From the NCBI RefSeq assembly GCF_001672915.1, contig NZ_LZKR01000026.1, positions 1 to 53,670 on the forward strand: 53,670 nt of DNA. Direction: 5' to 3'. Positions within the stretch are counted from its first letter, which is position 1; each line of letters begins with the position of its first letter. This DNA comes from Mycobacterium sp. 1245805.9. GTDB lineage: Bacteria > Actinomycetota > Actinomycetes > Mycobacteriales > Mycobacteriaceae. A model generated the notes under the pieces. It had not been told where the DNA came from. It was given only the letters and a program-made list of their open reading frames with translations, and did not search any database. Of the stretch, positions 1-7,070 are shown in pieces. A program made the position numbers and the translations under genes.

Positions 1-77
1 CCGCCGAACTGTATACCTTCTGCACCGCGCAGCTGGCGCACTTCAAGGCGCCCAAGGCGTTCATCTTCGTCGAGCAG
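1..77. repeat. Left arm of exact 77-base inverted repeat
   Basis: Bases 1-77 are the exact reverse complement of bases 284-360. Both copies encode the same part of an acyl-CoA synthetase C-terminus (residues AELYTFCTAQ to FIFVEQ), here read on the plus strand. The match begins at the first base of the window, so the true repeat may extend to the left. A length of exactly 77 equals a common maximum k-mer size of de Bruijn assemblers, which suggests an assembly-graph end rather than a biological repeat. Confidence 0.9.
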
Positions 78-149
78 ATTCAGCGCCTGGGCAACGGCAA
101 GCCCAACTACCGGTGGGCCCGAGAGCAAGCCGAAGAGAAGGTGTCATGA
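3..149 (+). CDS. Acyl-CoA synthetase, C-terminal fragment (5' end outside window)
   Basis: An open frame enters at the left edge and stops at TGA 147-149. It encodes the last 48 residues of an AMP-forming acyl-CoA synthetase. It carries the lysine-bearing segment QRLGNGKPNYRW, where the catalytic A10 lysine of this superfamily sits, followed by a normal short tail ending EEKVS. The first 25 residues are identical to those of the minus-strand synthetase at 107-1825. This fragment is probably the authentic 3' end of that same gene, seen in the opposite orientation because of the inverted join. The next gene starts at ATG 146, overlapping this stop in the ATGA style of a translationally coupled operon. 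Confidence 0.75.
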   Translation, partial: AELYTFCTAQLAHFKAPKAFIFVEQIQRLGNGKPNYRWAREQAEEKVS

Positions 150-1825
150 ACACCAAAGCGATTGACTGCCTCGTCAACGTGCACTTCGGCGAGGCCGACT
201 CCCAGCCCACCTGGATGCTCAAGGTCCGGGACGATTACTTCAAGGGCCCGGAATCGATGTTCGCGCCCGTCGACCTGTCCGAGCTGCTCGACGAAGATGA
301 ACGCCTTGGGCGCCTTGAAGTGCGCCAGCTGCGCGGTGCAGAAGGTATACAGTTCGGCGGCGCTCAGGTCGGCGCCCGGGTGTGGCGCGACGAGCGCGAC
401 GACTTCCTGTCCCCACCGCTCGCTCGGTCGCCCCACCACTAGGGCGTCGGCGATGCCCGGATGCGCCCGCAGCACTTCCTCGACCTCTTCGACGAAGACC
501 TTCTCGCCGCCGGTGTTGATCACCAGCGAGTCGCGACCGAAAAGTCTTATGGTGCCGTCCTTTTCGATGGATGCACGGTCGCCCGGTATCACCACCCGCT
601 GGCCCTCGATTTGCGGGAAAGTGCGCCGGGTGGCCGCTGCGTCGTTGAAGTACCCCAGCGGAATCCGACCCGTCCTGGCGGCCCATCCGATCTCGTGGTC
701 ACCGGGGCACAGGAACCGTGTGCGGTCGGCGGAGACGACGGTCGCCCCTTCCCGGGGCGCGAACGTCTCGCTCGCGGTGCCGTTGTGGCTGTGCCCGAAG
801 GCCATGTTTCCGCTTTCCGAGGATCCGTAGCCTTCGATGATGGTGATGTGCGGAATGCATTCCATCAGCGCGCGTTTGTATTTCGCGTTGGTGGCGGCCC
901 CGCCGGTGCCGATGGCGTTCAGCGAGGACAAGTCGTAGCGATGGGCGCGCAGTTCGGCGATCAACGGCCCGGCGTACGCGTCGCCGACCATCGTCATCAT
1001 GCCGACCTTTTCGCGCTCGGCGGTTTCCCACACGGACCGGACGTCGAGCTTGTTGCGGTCGTCATAGAGCACGACGGTCAGGCCCGCACACAGCGCGGCG
1101 AACGCGGTCCACATGCCCGCCGCGTGCATCAGCGGCGAGACGGCGAACCATGGCGGGCCGCCGCCGCGCACTTTGTCGTGGATCTCGGTGACGCTTGTGT
1201 GGTCGGCGCCCACCATCGACGACACGTACATGTCGCACTGGCGCCAGAGGACTCCCTTGGGGCGTCCGGTCGTTCCGCCGGTACACATCATGATCAGGTC
1301 GTCGGGCGACCCTGCCGGGCGAAAGCCCGTGCCGCCCGATGTCAGGGCGTCGTCCAGCGAGACGGCGCCCGGCAATTCCGGGGCGCCGCTGCCGTCGTCG
1401 ATGGACACCAGCAGTTCCGTCCCGTCCGGGGGGAGCACATCGGCGAACCGGGCACCGAGGGCGCGGTGATAGATGATTGCCCTGGGACGGACATAGGCGA
1501 GCAGGTCGGCGATTTCGCGCGGCGAGTAGTGGTGGTTCACGTTGACCGGGACGGTGCGCGCCTTGAGGCATCCGATCACCATGTCGGGGTAGAGGTCGTT
1601 GTACATGATGAGCGCGACCCGGTCCTGGCCGCATTCCCACGGCTCGAGCGTCTCGCGCTCGGCGTAGGCCCCGAACCCCTTGCCGCTCAGGTAATTCGCC
1701 AGACCGTCGGTGCGACGGGCCGATTCGGCGAACGTGCTTCGGCGGTCTCCGCAGACGGTCATCAGACGGTCGGGGATGACGTCGGCGATGGCGTCGAGAA
1801 CCGCGCCTACGGTCCATTCGCTCAC
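107..1825 (-). CDS. AMP-forming acyl-CoA synthetase (FadD-type), C-terminus replaced
   Basis: This enzyme would activate a carboxylic acid to its CoA thioester through an acyl-adenylate. The ATP-binding P-loop MMCTGGTTGRPKG lies near residues 179-191. The adenylation motif YGSSESGN and the hinge region LFGRDSLVINTGGEKVF are present. It starts at GTG 1825, which overlaps the stop of the upstream amidohydrolase by one base. Residues up to about 514 (base 284) look authentic. The last ~58 residues are antisense to an amidohydrolase gene, and the A10 lysine segment (NGKPNYRW) is missing here but present on the plus strand at 1-149. The gene is therefore either truncated by an inversion or artificially joined. 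It is the third gene of a coupled operon with the amidohydrolase and crotonase to its right. Confidence 0.85.
   Translation of the reverse strand: MSEWTVGAVLDAIADVIPDRLMTVCGDRRSTFAESARRTDGLANYLSGKGFGAYAERETLEPWECGQDRVALIMYNDLYPDMVIGCLKARTVPVNVNHHYSPREIADLLAYVRPRAIIYHRALGARFADVLPPDGTELLVSIDDGSGAPELPGAVSLDDALTSGGTGFRPAGSPDDLIMMCTGGTTGRPKGVLWRQCDMYVSSMVGADHTSVTEIHDKVRGGGPPWFAVSPLMHAAGMWTAFAALCAGLTVVLYDDRNKLDVRSVWETAEREKVGMMTMVGDAYAGPLIAELRAHRYDLSSLNAIGTGGAATNAKYKRALMECIPHITIIEGYGSSESGNMAFGHSHNGTASETFAPREGATVVSADRTRFLCPGDHEIGWAARTGRIPLGYFNDAAATRRTFPQIEGQRVVIPGDRASIEKDGTIRLFGRDSLVINTGGEKVFVEEVEEVLRAHPGIADALVVGRPSERWGQEVVALVAPHPGADLSAAELYTFCTAQLAHFKAPKAFIFVEQLGQVDGREHRFRALEVIVPDLEHPGGLGVGLAEVHVDEAVNRFGVHDTFSSACSRAHR
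146..442 (+). pseudogene. Amidohydrolase 5' fragment, broken at the inverted junction
   Basis: From ATG 146 the frame reads MNTKAIDCLVNVHFGEAD and on to DLSELLDE, which resembles the N-terminus of the TIM-barrel metal-dependent amidohydrolases (PF04909 type) that mycobacteria often keep beside CoA ligases. Near base 284 the sequence turns into the reverse complement of the acyl-CoA synthetase, so the rest of the frame to the stop at 440-442 is antisense and not a real protein. Only about 46 residues are genuine. The start overlaps the stop of the preceding synthetase fragment. This implies that the undisturbed operon order is crotonase, amidohydrolase A, acyl-CoA synthetase, amidohydrolase B. 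Confidence 0.6.
284..360. repeat. Right arm of exact 77-base inverted repeat
   Basis: This is the reverse complement of bases 1-77, and here it lies inside the minus-strand acyl-CoA synthetase. The 206 bases between the arms hold the synthetase tail and the start of a second amidohydrolase. At base 284 the plus-strand sequence passes from amidohydrolase codons (SELLDE) into reversed synthetase codons. Confidence 0.9.
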
Positions 1826-3027
1826 TAGCGAAACGATCCTACTTGGACACCGAGGAGGTCTAGAGCGTTGTCGCGCATGATCTTTCGGATATCGGAATCA
1901 CTGAATCCCGTGAGCTCTTCGGCGAACGACAACGGCGACTCGAGGCCCTCACCGTGCGGCCAGTCGGAACCGAACAGGATCTTGTCGACGCCGATGACAT
2001 TGGCGAGCTCCGTCAGGTCGTCCTCGTAGTACGGCGCGATCCACACGTTGTTGCGCAACTGCGCCACCGGGTCCTCAGGGAAATTGCGCGGATAACTGTT
2101 GGCCGCCTTCTTCAAGCGCTTGACCAGCCGGTGGACGAAGTAGGAGCCGTTCTCGATGCTGACCGCCCTGAGTTTGGGGTGCCGGGTGAATACGCCGTGC
2201 ACGATCATCGACGCCATCGTGTCGTGGATGGCGCGGTCGTCAAGGAGCACCGTGTCCAGTGGATCCTTTTCGCCGAACCCCTCGAAGGTTGCCTTACCGC
2301 CCCAAGCTGCCGCGATGTGCAGATATCCGCTGTCGCTGAGGTGGAAGCCGACCGGCACCTCCGCCTCGGCCAGCCGGGCCCACACCGGATCGTGGCTGCG
2401 ATCGCCCAGCGACCTCGGCTTGACGACGCCGGGCACCGGCGCCGGCCGCACCAGGACCAGTTTGGCCCCGCGCGCCAAGACGAACTCGACCTCTTCGATC
2501 GCCTTGGCCGGGTCGGCCAGCGAGATGATCGGTGCCGCAACGATTCGGTGGTCGGGCCGGTCGAAGCCCCAATCCTCGTCGAGCCAGAGGTTGAACGCGT
2601 GTACCGACGCCATCGTCGCCTCGATGTCGTGCTTGAGCGCCTCCTCCACGCCGCAGCCGAACGTCGGCAGCATGAACACCGTTTCGATGTCCTGGGTGTC
2701 CATCACCGCAACGCGCGCATCGCGGTTCTGGTACTCCGGGTGTTCGCCGAGCCGCTCGACCTTCATCAGCGACGCCGGGTCGACGCCCTCGGGAATCTCA
2801 CCGCGGAACAACAGGTCCAGGCAGCCGGGCACGATGATCGGGTCGAAGGTGGGATTGGGAATGAAATGGTTGACCCGGCCACCGATTACGGCCAAGGTGC
2901 GCTTGCCCTGCGTCACCATCTGAACGCCGCGGGCCTTGAACGCCTTGTCCAGGTGACGGGTGAAGGCGTCCAGCGGCTCGTAATAGTGGTTGTCGACGTC
3001 GATCGCCTTGTAGTCCAAGTTGGCCAT
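1825..3027 (-). CDS. Amidohydrolase family protein (TIM-barrel, metal-dependent)
   Basis: The protein has 400 residues. The N-terminus reads YKAIDVDNHYYEP, a metal-ligand region of the amidohydrolase 2 family (PF04909), and the C-terminal signature ILFGSDWPHGEG supplies the conserved Asp of that fold. Family members hydrolyse or decarboxylate small carboxylic substrates in the cytosol; the substrate here is unknown. I chose ATG 3027 because a GGAAAGGA ribosome site sits six bases upstream; the in-frame ATG 3033 is too close to it. The stop codon shares one base with the GTG of the acyl-CoA synthetase, so the two are probably translated together. The crotonase gene lies 31 bases upstream. Confidence 0.85.
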   Translation of the reverse strand: MANLDYKAIDVDNHYYEPLDAFTRHLDKAFKARGVQMVTQGKRTLAVIGGRVNHFIPNPTFDPIIVPGCLDLLFRGEIPEGVDPASLMKVERLGEHPEYQNRDARVAVMDTQDIETVFMLPTFGCGVEEALKHDIEATMASVHAFNLWLDEDWGFDRPDHRIVAAPIISLADPAKAIEEVEFVLARGAKLVLVRPAPVPGVVKPRSLGDRSHDPVWARLAEAEVPVGFHLSDSGYLHIAAAWGGKATFEGFGEKDPLDTVLLDDRAIHDTMASMIVHGVFTRHPKLRAVSIENGSYFVHRLVKRLKKAANSYPRNFPEDPVAQLRNNVWIAPYYEDDLTELANVIGVDKILFGSDWPHGEGLESPLSFAEELTGFSDSDIRKIMRDNALDLLGVQVGSFR

Positions 3028-3058
3028 GATCATCCTTTCCGGTACAACCGGCGAAAAT

Positions 3059-3901
3059 TCAAGCGTCAGTTGAGGTGAGCGACGGGAATTGCGGCGGCCG
3101 CTTCTCGAGGAAGCTCGTGATCCCCTCGATGACGTCCGGGCGCGGCATCGCCTCGTGCAACAGGACCTCGGCACGCGATGTGGCGTCGACGACGTCGCGC
3201 GTGGCGTCGCCGTATACCTGCCGTTTGATCACCGCCATCGAAGCCGGCGAGCAGTTTCGCGCGATGTCCTCCGCATATTCCAGGGCGCGGCTCAGCAGGT
3301 TCTCGGGTGTGACGACTTCTTTGACGAGGCCGAGTTGGGCCGCCTCCTCGGCGAGGAAGGTGCGCCCGCTCAACAACAGGTCGAGGGCGACGCCCCAGGT
3401 GGTCAGGCGCGGAAGTATCCAGGAGATGCCGAATTCGGCGATCAGCCCGCGGCGAGCGAACACCGCGGCGAACTTGGCGCCCGCGGCCGCGAACCGGACG
3501 TCGCACATGAGCGCCTGCGTCAGGCCTATGCCGACGCAGGCTCCGTTGATTGCCGCGATGACGGGCTTGCGCAGTGTGGTCACGAAATGAGGTGGGCGCT
3601 CGCCGACCAGCTCGGCCAGGTCGGTCTGACCCGCCTTCTCCATCTTCTCGCCGTAGCTGGGAGCCGAACTCGGCTCGCCCAGATACGCGCCGGCGCAGAA
3701 CCCCTTGCCCCGGCCGGTCACCACGATCACCCGAACGTCCGGATCCTGCTCGGCCCGGTCGATCCCGGCGTAGAAGCCGGCGGCGATGTCCGGGCCCCAG
3801 GCGTTCAGGCGATCCGGGCGGTTGAAGGTCAGGATCGCGACGCCGCTCGCCGTGGCCTCGTAGAGCACGGCGTCTTCGGAGGCACCGTCGCTGCCGGACA
3901 T
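3059..3901 (-). CDS. Enoyl-CoA hydratase/isomerase family protein (crotonase)
   Basis: The protein has 280 residues with the crotonase fold: an oxyanion-hole segment GKGFCAGAYLG and the core KPVIAAINGACVGIGL. By eye the usual first catalytic glutamate (GGGxE) is replaced (GIGLTQ), but the later RRGLIAEFGISW segment keeps a glutamate found in one actinobacterial subgroup. The usual Asp after CAGA is a Tyr. The reaction is therefore uncertain: hydratase, isomerase, or another acyl-CoA lyase. I chose ATG 3901 over an upstream in-frame ATG because GAGGAGG precedes it by 11 bases and family homology begins there. It is the first gene of a minus-strand operon with the amidohydrolase and acyl-CoA synthetase. 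An operator-like site lies 55 bases upstream. Confidence 0.85.
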   Translation of the reverse strand: MSGSDGASEDAVLYEATASGVAILTFNRPDRLNAWGPDIAAGFYAGIDRAEQDPDVRVIVVTGRGKGFCAGAYLGEPSSAPSYGEKMEKAGQTDLAELVGERPPHFVTTLRKPVIAAINGACVGIGLTQALMCDVRFAAAGAKFAAVFARRGLIAEFGISWILPRLTTWGVALDLLLSGRTFLAEEAAQLGLVKEVVTPENLLSRALEYAEDIARNCSPASMAVIKRQVYGDATRDVVDATSRAEVLLHEAMPRPDVIEGITSFLEKRPPQFPSLTSTDA

Positions 3902-3955
3902 CTGCCGCGGCACCTCCTCACGCTTGCCTACCGGATCCCCACCGACTTTGTACGC

Positions 3956-3976
3956 ATACTGTATACCTATCGGTAG
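3956..3976 (+). promoter_or_regulatory. Operator-like site A (TACTGTAT family)
   Basis: The core TACTGTATACCTATCGGTAG (3957-3976) lies upstream of the crotonase-amidohydrolase-synthetase operon. Near-copies occur at 6942-6962 (minus strand) and 9617-9637. All three sit in promoter regions around the TetR gene at 7071, so this is a candidate binding site for that regulator. Confidence 0.55.
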
Positions 3977-4106
3977 CGCATTCCACAACTGCCTCCGCGG
4001 CCGACCGCAACCCGACCAAGCAGCGATTTTCCGGCCGCCGAACCGCTAACCGGGCGATGGTCGAAGGTGCTTGGCGATCTTGGGTTTCCGGTCATCCGGC
4101 TGACGC

Positions 4107-4379
4107 CTAACGGGACGCCCGTCGACCCGTGACGAGCTTGACGATCGCCAGCAAGATCACCGCGCCGAGCAGACACGTGAGGAACGAGAAGATCAGGCCC
4201 CCGCCGGCGACGTTCACGCCAAAGCCGCGCAGCAGGAACCCGCCGATCAAGCCGCCCACGATGCCGACCACGATGTTGAGGACCAGCCCCATCTGGGCGT
4301 CGGTCCCCATGATTTTGCTGCCGATCCAGCCGGCCAGTCCCCCGATGATTATCCACCCGATCACACCGAGAGTGAGCAT
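4107..4379 (-). CDS. GlsB/YeaQ/YmgE family stress response membrane protein
   Basis: This is a 90-residue, very hydrophobic protein with three predicted membrane segments (around residues 3-20, 30-52 and 60-82). It has the glycine-rich pattern IIGGLAGWIGSKIMG followed by NIVVGIVGGLIGGFLL, typical of the transglycosylase-associated/GlsB family (PF04226). Members are small inner-membrane proteins linked to general or envelope stress; the molecular role is not known. The ATG is preceded by GGATCGGGGGA. The neighbours include a CsbD-like protein, another small stress-associated family, which suggests an island of stress genes inside the catabolic cluster. Confidence 0.85.
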   Translation of the reverse strand: MLTLGVIGWIIIGGLAGWIGSKIMGTDAQMGLVLNIVVGIVGGLIGGFLLRGFGVNVAGGGLIFSFLTCLLGAVILLAIVKLVTGRRASR

Positions 4380-4467
4380 TCCCCCGATCCTTTCGATAGG
4401 CGAGTAGCCATCACCCTATGCCCGTCGCGGGCGTTTGAACTGGCGATCCGGCGGTTATCGGTGACTG

Positions 4468-4674
4468 GTGAAGACAACGTCGAGGGCCCTTGTTCATCGC
4501 CTCCGCCAGGCGCGCGCGGTGGTGCTGCGTGCCGAGCTGGCGCTGACGGGCGCTCAGATCCTGTTCTGGGTGGCGCTGATCGGCGTTCCCGTCGGTCTTG
4601 CCCTACGGGCGCGACGCGCCGCGGCACCCGCCGTCGATGGTCGAGCCGAAACCGCGCCGCCGCTGGTCAACTGA
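4468..4674 (+). CDS. Small hypothetical protein with one membrane segment
   Basis: This is a 68-residue frame starting at GTG 4468. A basic N-terminus (RLRQARAVVLRAE) is followed by one hydrophobic segment LTGAQILFWVALIGVPVGLAL and a short alanine-rich tail. I do not recognise a family. No strong ribosome site is visible, so the start and even the coding status are uncertain. It lies between the GlsB-like and CsbD-like genes. Confidence 0.45.
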   Translation: MKTTSRALVHRLRQARAVVLRAELALTGAQILFWVALIGVPVGLALRARRAAAPAVDGRAETAPPLVN

Positions 4675-4769
4675 GGGTGTGGCGTGCGCCACTTTGCGGG
4701 CAGGTTTGCCCGGACGGGGTAACCGGGAAGGCTTCAGTTAAGCCAGCCATCAACGGGAGGGAGATGCAA

Positions 4770-5009
4770 ATGGTTGACATCAAGAGCGGTCCAGTCGAGT
4801 TCGTGCGGGGCGTCGTCGAAGAGGTCCTCGGTAAGAGCAAGCAGGTCCTCGGCATCATCATCGGCCGCGACGACCTGATCGAGGAAGGCAAGGCCCAGCA
4901 GGACAAGGCCGAAGCGCAACGCAACGCCGGTAAGAAGGAAGCCGAGGCCGAGAGGGCCCGCGTCAAGGCCAAGGCGCACGAGTCACGTGAGCGGGCCGAG
5001 CAGCAGTAA
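4770..5009 (+). CDS. CsbD-like small hydrophilic stress protein
   Basis: The protein has 79 residues, is highly charged, and its C-terminal half is a predicted coiled or disordered helix rich in Lys, Glu, Ala and Arg. The segment VEEVLGKSKQVLGIIIGRDDLIEEGKAQQ resembles the CsbD/YjbJ pattern, in which a helical region with a conserved Gly-Lys precedes a charged tail. CsbD-like proteins are induced by general stress in many bacteria; no enzyme activity is known. I chose ATG 4770 because GGGAGGGAG lies 7-9 bases before it, while ATG 4764 is too close. A strong hairpin follows the stop. Confidence 0.7.
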   Translation: MVDIKSGPVEFVRGVVEEVLGKSKQVLGIIIGRDDLIEEGKAQQDKAEAQRNAGKKEAEAERARVKAKAHESRERAEQQ

Positions 5010-5024
5010 ATAGCTCGTCGATGG

Positions 5025-5053
5025 AGCGGGCCCGGTGACCGACCGGGCCCGCT
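5025..5053. terminator. Perfect 11-bp hairpin between convergent genes
   Basis: AGCGGGCCCGG (5025-5035) pairs exactly with CCGGGCCCGCT (5043-5053) around a seven-base loop. It lies between the converging CsbD-like gene and the DapA-family gene. It probably works as a bidirectional terminator, although there is no clear run of T. Confidence 0.7.
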
Positions 5054-5077
5054 TCGCGTTGTAATCGGTTGCCGTAA

Positions 5078-6085
5078 CTATGCGGCGATGAGCCCGAGCC
5101 GCCGGTAAGCGTTTTCGATCTGGGCTTTCGCCTCGCCGGGCAACTCCACCTGCGGGGGCCGGGAGTGCGGATAGTCGCCTATCGGCAGGCCCAGCAGCGA
5201 GGCGGCGTACTTGAACGCACCACCCCAGTGGGTGAAGTAATCCGACCGCCCCGGATAGCACGTCCACCACGATCCGACGTCGAGATCGAACTGGTCCATC
5301 CCGGACTCTCGCCCGTAGTCCATCGCCTCGAGGAGCTTGTCGCTGTACACCAGATCCCAGTACTCGGAAAACAGTCGCCGCTGCGGGGTCTCGAATAGGT
5401 AACCGGCCGTACCCAATTGCGCAGGGCAGACGATGCCGGCACGCAACCACCCGGCGCGGTAGACAGTCCTGTCGCATTCCCAGACCGCCAGGTCGGGCGC
5501 CAACTGGTGCAGCCGCCGGCTCGCCTCCGGCCGGAACGCGCCCTCCTTGGTGGCGCACACTGCGGGCACCTCGTCGTAGATCCGAGCGCTTTCTGCCGGC
5601 GTCAGCACGTAGCCGGAGGACGGGGAGTTGAACATTCCCAACGCGATATCGGTGCGCGCGGCAACGTACTTGAAGAACCTCAGCACGCCCTCGCCGCCGT
5701 GGGCCTCCATCATCGGCGTTTGGATGTAGGCGATATCGGCGCCCACCTCTTGGGCATGCCGGGTCAGTTCCAGACAGTCCTTGGCCGACGTCGCCGCGGT
5801 GCAGGCCTGCACGACGACGTGGGGATTCAGCGCGCGCGCCTCCTCGATCGCCACCTCCAACAACCGCTTGCGCTCGTCGATGGTGAGTGACCAGAACTCG
5901 GCGATCCCGCTGGTGCACCACAACATCGGGTGACCGAGGTCGCCGACGCAGTAGCGGACCAACGTCCGGTAGGCGTCCCAGTCGATGTCATCACCGTCGG
6001 TGCCGCTGAACGGCGTGTAGAGGGAGTCGCCGATTCCCCGCAATGCTCCACGCGCCCAGGTGCGCGCCTCCGTCGCCGTCGCCAC
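5078..6085 (-). CDS. Dihydrodipicolinate synthase/N-acetylneuraminate lyase family protein
   Basis: The protein has 335 residues with a DapA-type TIM barrel. The Schiff-base lysine lies in AVCATKEGAF (about residue 180). The usual DapA tyrosine region (YNxP) is FNSPSSGY here, so a classical lysine-pathway role is unlikely. The family also includes hydratase-aldolases that cleave side chains during aromatic and steroid breakdown. With CoA ligases and crotonases on both sides, a retro-aldol or hydratase-aldolase step is a reasonable inference, but the substrate is unknown. Two GTG starts are possible; AAGGAG five bases before GTG 6085 favours it over GTG 6091. The SDR gene upstream ends 33 bases before this start, so the two probably form an operon. 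Confidence 0.8.
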   Translation of the reverse strand: MATATEARTWARGALRGIGDSLYTPFSGTDGDDIDWDAYRTLVRYCVGDLGHPMLWCTSGIAEFWSLTIDERKRLLEVAIEEARALNPHVVVQACTAATSAKDCLELTRHAQEVGADIAYIQTPMMEAHGGEGVLRFFKYVAARTDIALGMFNSPSSGYVLTPAESARIYDEVPAVCATKEGAFRPEASRRLHQLAPDLAVWECDRTVYRAGWLRAGIVCPAQLGTAGYLFETPQRRLFSEYWDLVYSDKLLEAMDYGRESGMDQFDLDVGSWWTCYPGRSDYFTHWGGAFKYAASLLGLPIGDYPHSRPPQVELPGEAKAQIENAYRRLGLIAA

Positions 6086-6118
6086 TGTCACTCCTTCTGT
6101 CGGCCAAAGGATTTCGGG

Positions 6119-6916
6119 TCAGGTGAAGTCCGAACCACCGTCGACGTTGATGTTCGCCCCGGTCATGTAGGAGTTGCGCCGCGACGCGAGGAAGGCGGCG
6201 ACCGGCCCGATCTCGTCGGGCAGGCCGGTGCGGGGCATCTGCGCCGGATGCCCGAAATGCTTGGCGATGGCGTCCATCAGCGCATAGGGGTCGTTGCCGT
6301 CGACGCCGACGGACTTCGCCCAGCCGACCAGCGACTCGGACGCGATGCTGCCCGGCGACACCACGTTGACCAGAATCTCGTCCTTGGCCAACAGCAGCGA
6401 GAGGTTCTTGGAGACGCTGGTCAGCATCGACTTGGCCGCGGTGTAGGCCGGCAGCATGACGCTTTGCCGCTGCGTCGAGTGCGCCGAGAAGTTGACGATC
6501 CGCGCCCATTCGGCCTTGCGCAGCAGCGGGAGCGCCGAACGCACGCAGCGCACCATGCCCATGACACCGTCTTCGACGGCCTGGTGCCACTGCTCGTCGC
6601 TCAAAGCCTCGAAACCGCCTGCCGCGCCTGGCCCTACGGTGTTGATCAGCACGTTGAGCTCGCCGCCCCATCGTTCGGCGAGTTCGGCGAACACCTTGTC
6701 GACCGCACCTGCGTCACCGATGTCGGCGACGAGCCCGAGCGCATCGGGGCTCCCGCGACCGGTCAAATCCGTCACCGCGGAATCGAGCGCCTCGCGGCTG
6801 CGGCCGACCACCGCCACCCGGGCGCCGTCGTCGGCGAGGCAGCGGGCCGTCGCCAGACCCATACCGCGACTTCCCCCGACGACCACCGCCGCGGCGTTCG
6901 CCAGCCCTAGATCCAT
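6119..6916 (-). CDS. SDR family oxidoreductase
   Basis: The protein has 265 residues with a Rossmann nucleotide-binding motif VVGGSRGMGLA near the N-terminus. The catalytic set is a Ser in NFSAHSTQ and Tyr-Lys in PAYTAAK, and the C-terminal glycine motif MTGANINVDGG is present. It would reduce or oxidise a hydroxyl or keto group with NAD(P). Start ATG 6916 gives a full-length SDR. It is the first gene of a minus-strand pair with the DapA-family enzyme and is divergent from the TetR gene. The 154-base gap to the regulator holds two palindromic or operator-like sites. Confidence 0.85.
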   Translation of the reverse strand: MDLGLANAAAVVVGGSRGMGLATARCLADDGARVAVVGRSREALDSAVTDLTGRGSPDALGLVADIGDAGAVDKVFAELAERWGGELNVLINTVGPGAAGGFEALSDEQWHQAVEDGVMGMVRCVRSALPLLRKAEWARIVNFSAHSTQRQSVMLPAYTAAKSMLTSVSKNLSLLLAKDEILVNVVSPGSIASESLVGWAKSVGVDGNDPYALMDAIAKHFGHPAQMPRTGLPDEIGPVAAFLASRRNSYMTGANINVDGGSDFT

Positions 6917-6941
6917 GTGTCCAGCCGTTTTACCAAAAAGC

Positions 6942-6962
6942 CTACGATAGGTATTACAGTAG
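6942..6962 (-). promoter_or_regulatory. Operator-like site B (TACTGTAA family)
   Basis: Read on the minus strand the core is TACTGTAATACCTATCGTAG. It matches site A at 3956-3976 in its TACTGTA start and its ATACCTATCG(G)TAG end with a one-base shift. It lies 26 bases before the SDR start, where it would overlap the SDR promoter. Confidence 0.55.
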
Positions 6963-7015
6963 CAGACGGAAAACTCGACGACACGCCCGCGTATACGCAG
7001 GTCAGAGAGCAACCG

Positions 7016-7037
7016 CCGGTAGATTCCAGTTTACCGG
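7016..7037. promoter_or_regulatory. Palindrome in the TetR-SDR promoter region
   Basis: CCGGTA (7016-7021) and TACCGG (7032-7037) form exact inverted arms around ten bases. It lies 33 bases before the TetR start codon. Such a palindrome next to a TetR gene is a candidate autoregulatory operator. The arm shares CGGTA with sites A and B. Confidence 0.45.
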
Positions 7038-7070
7038 TGGCACGGCCCGATCGTGATGGAGGTGCCCGTA

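Noticed and set aside
461..1828. Plus-strand frame of 455 codons
   Set aside because: It is an antisense shadow of the acyl-CoA synthetase, without family motifs, on a high-GC strand.
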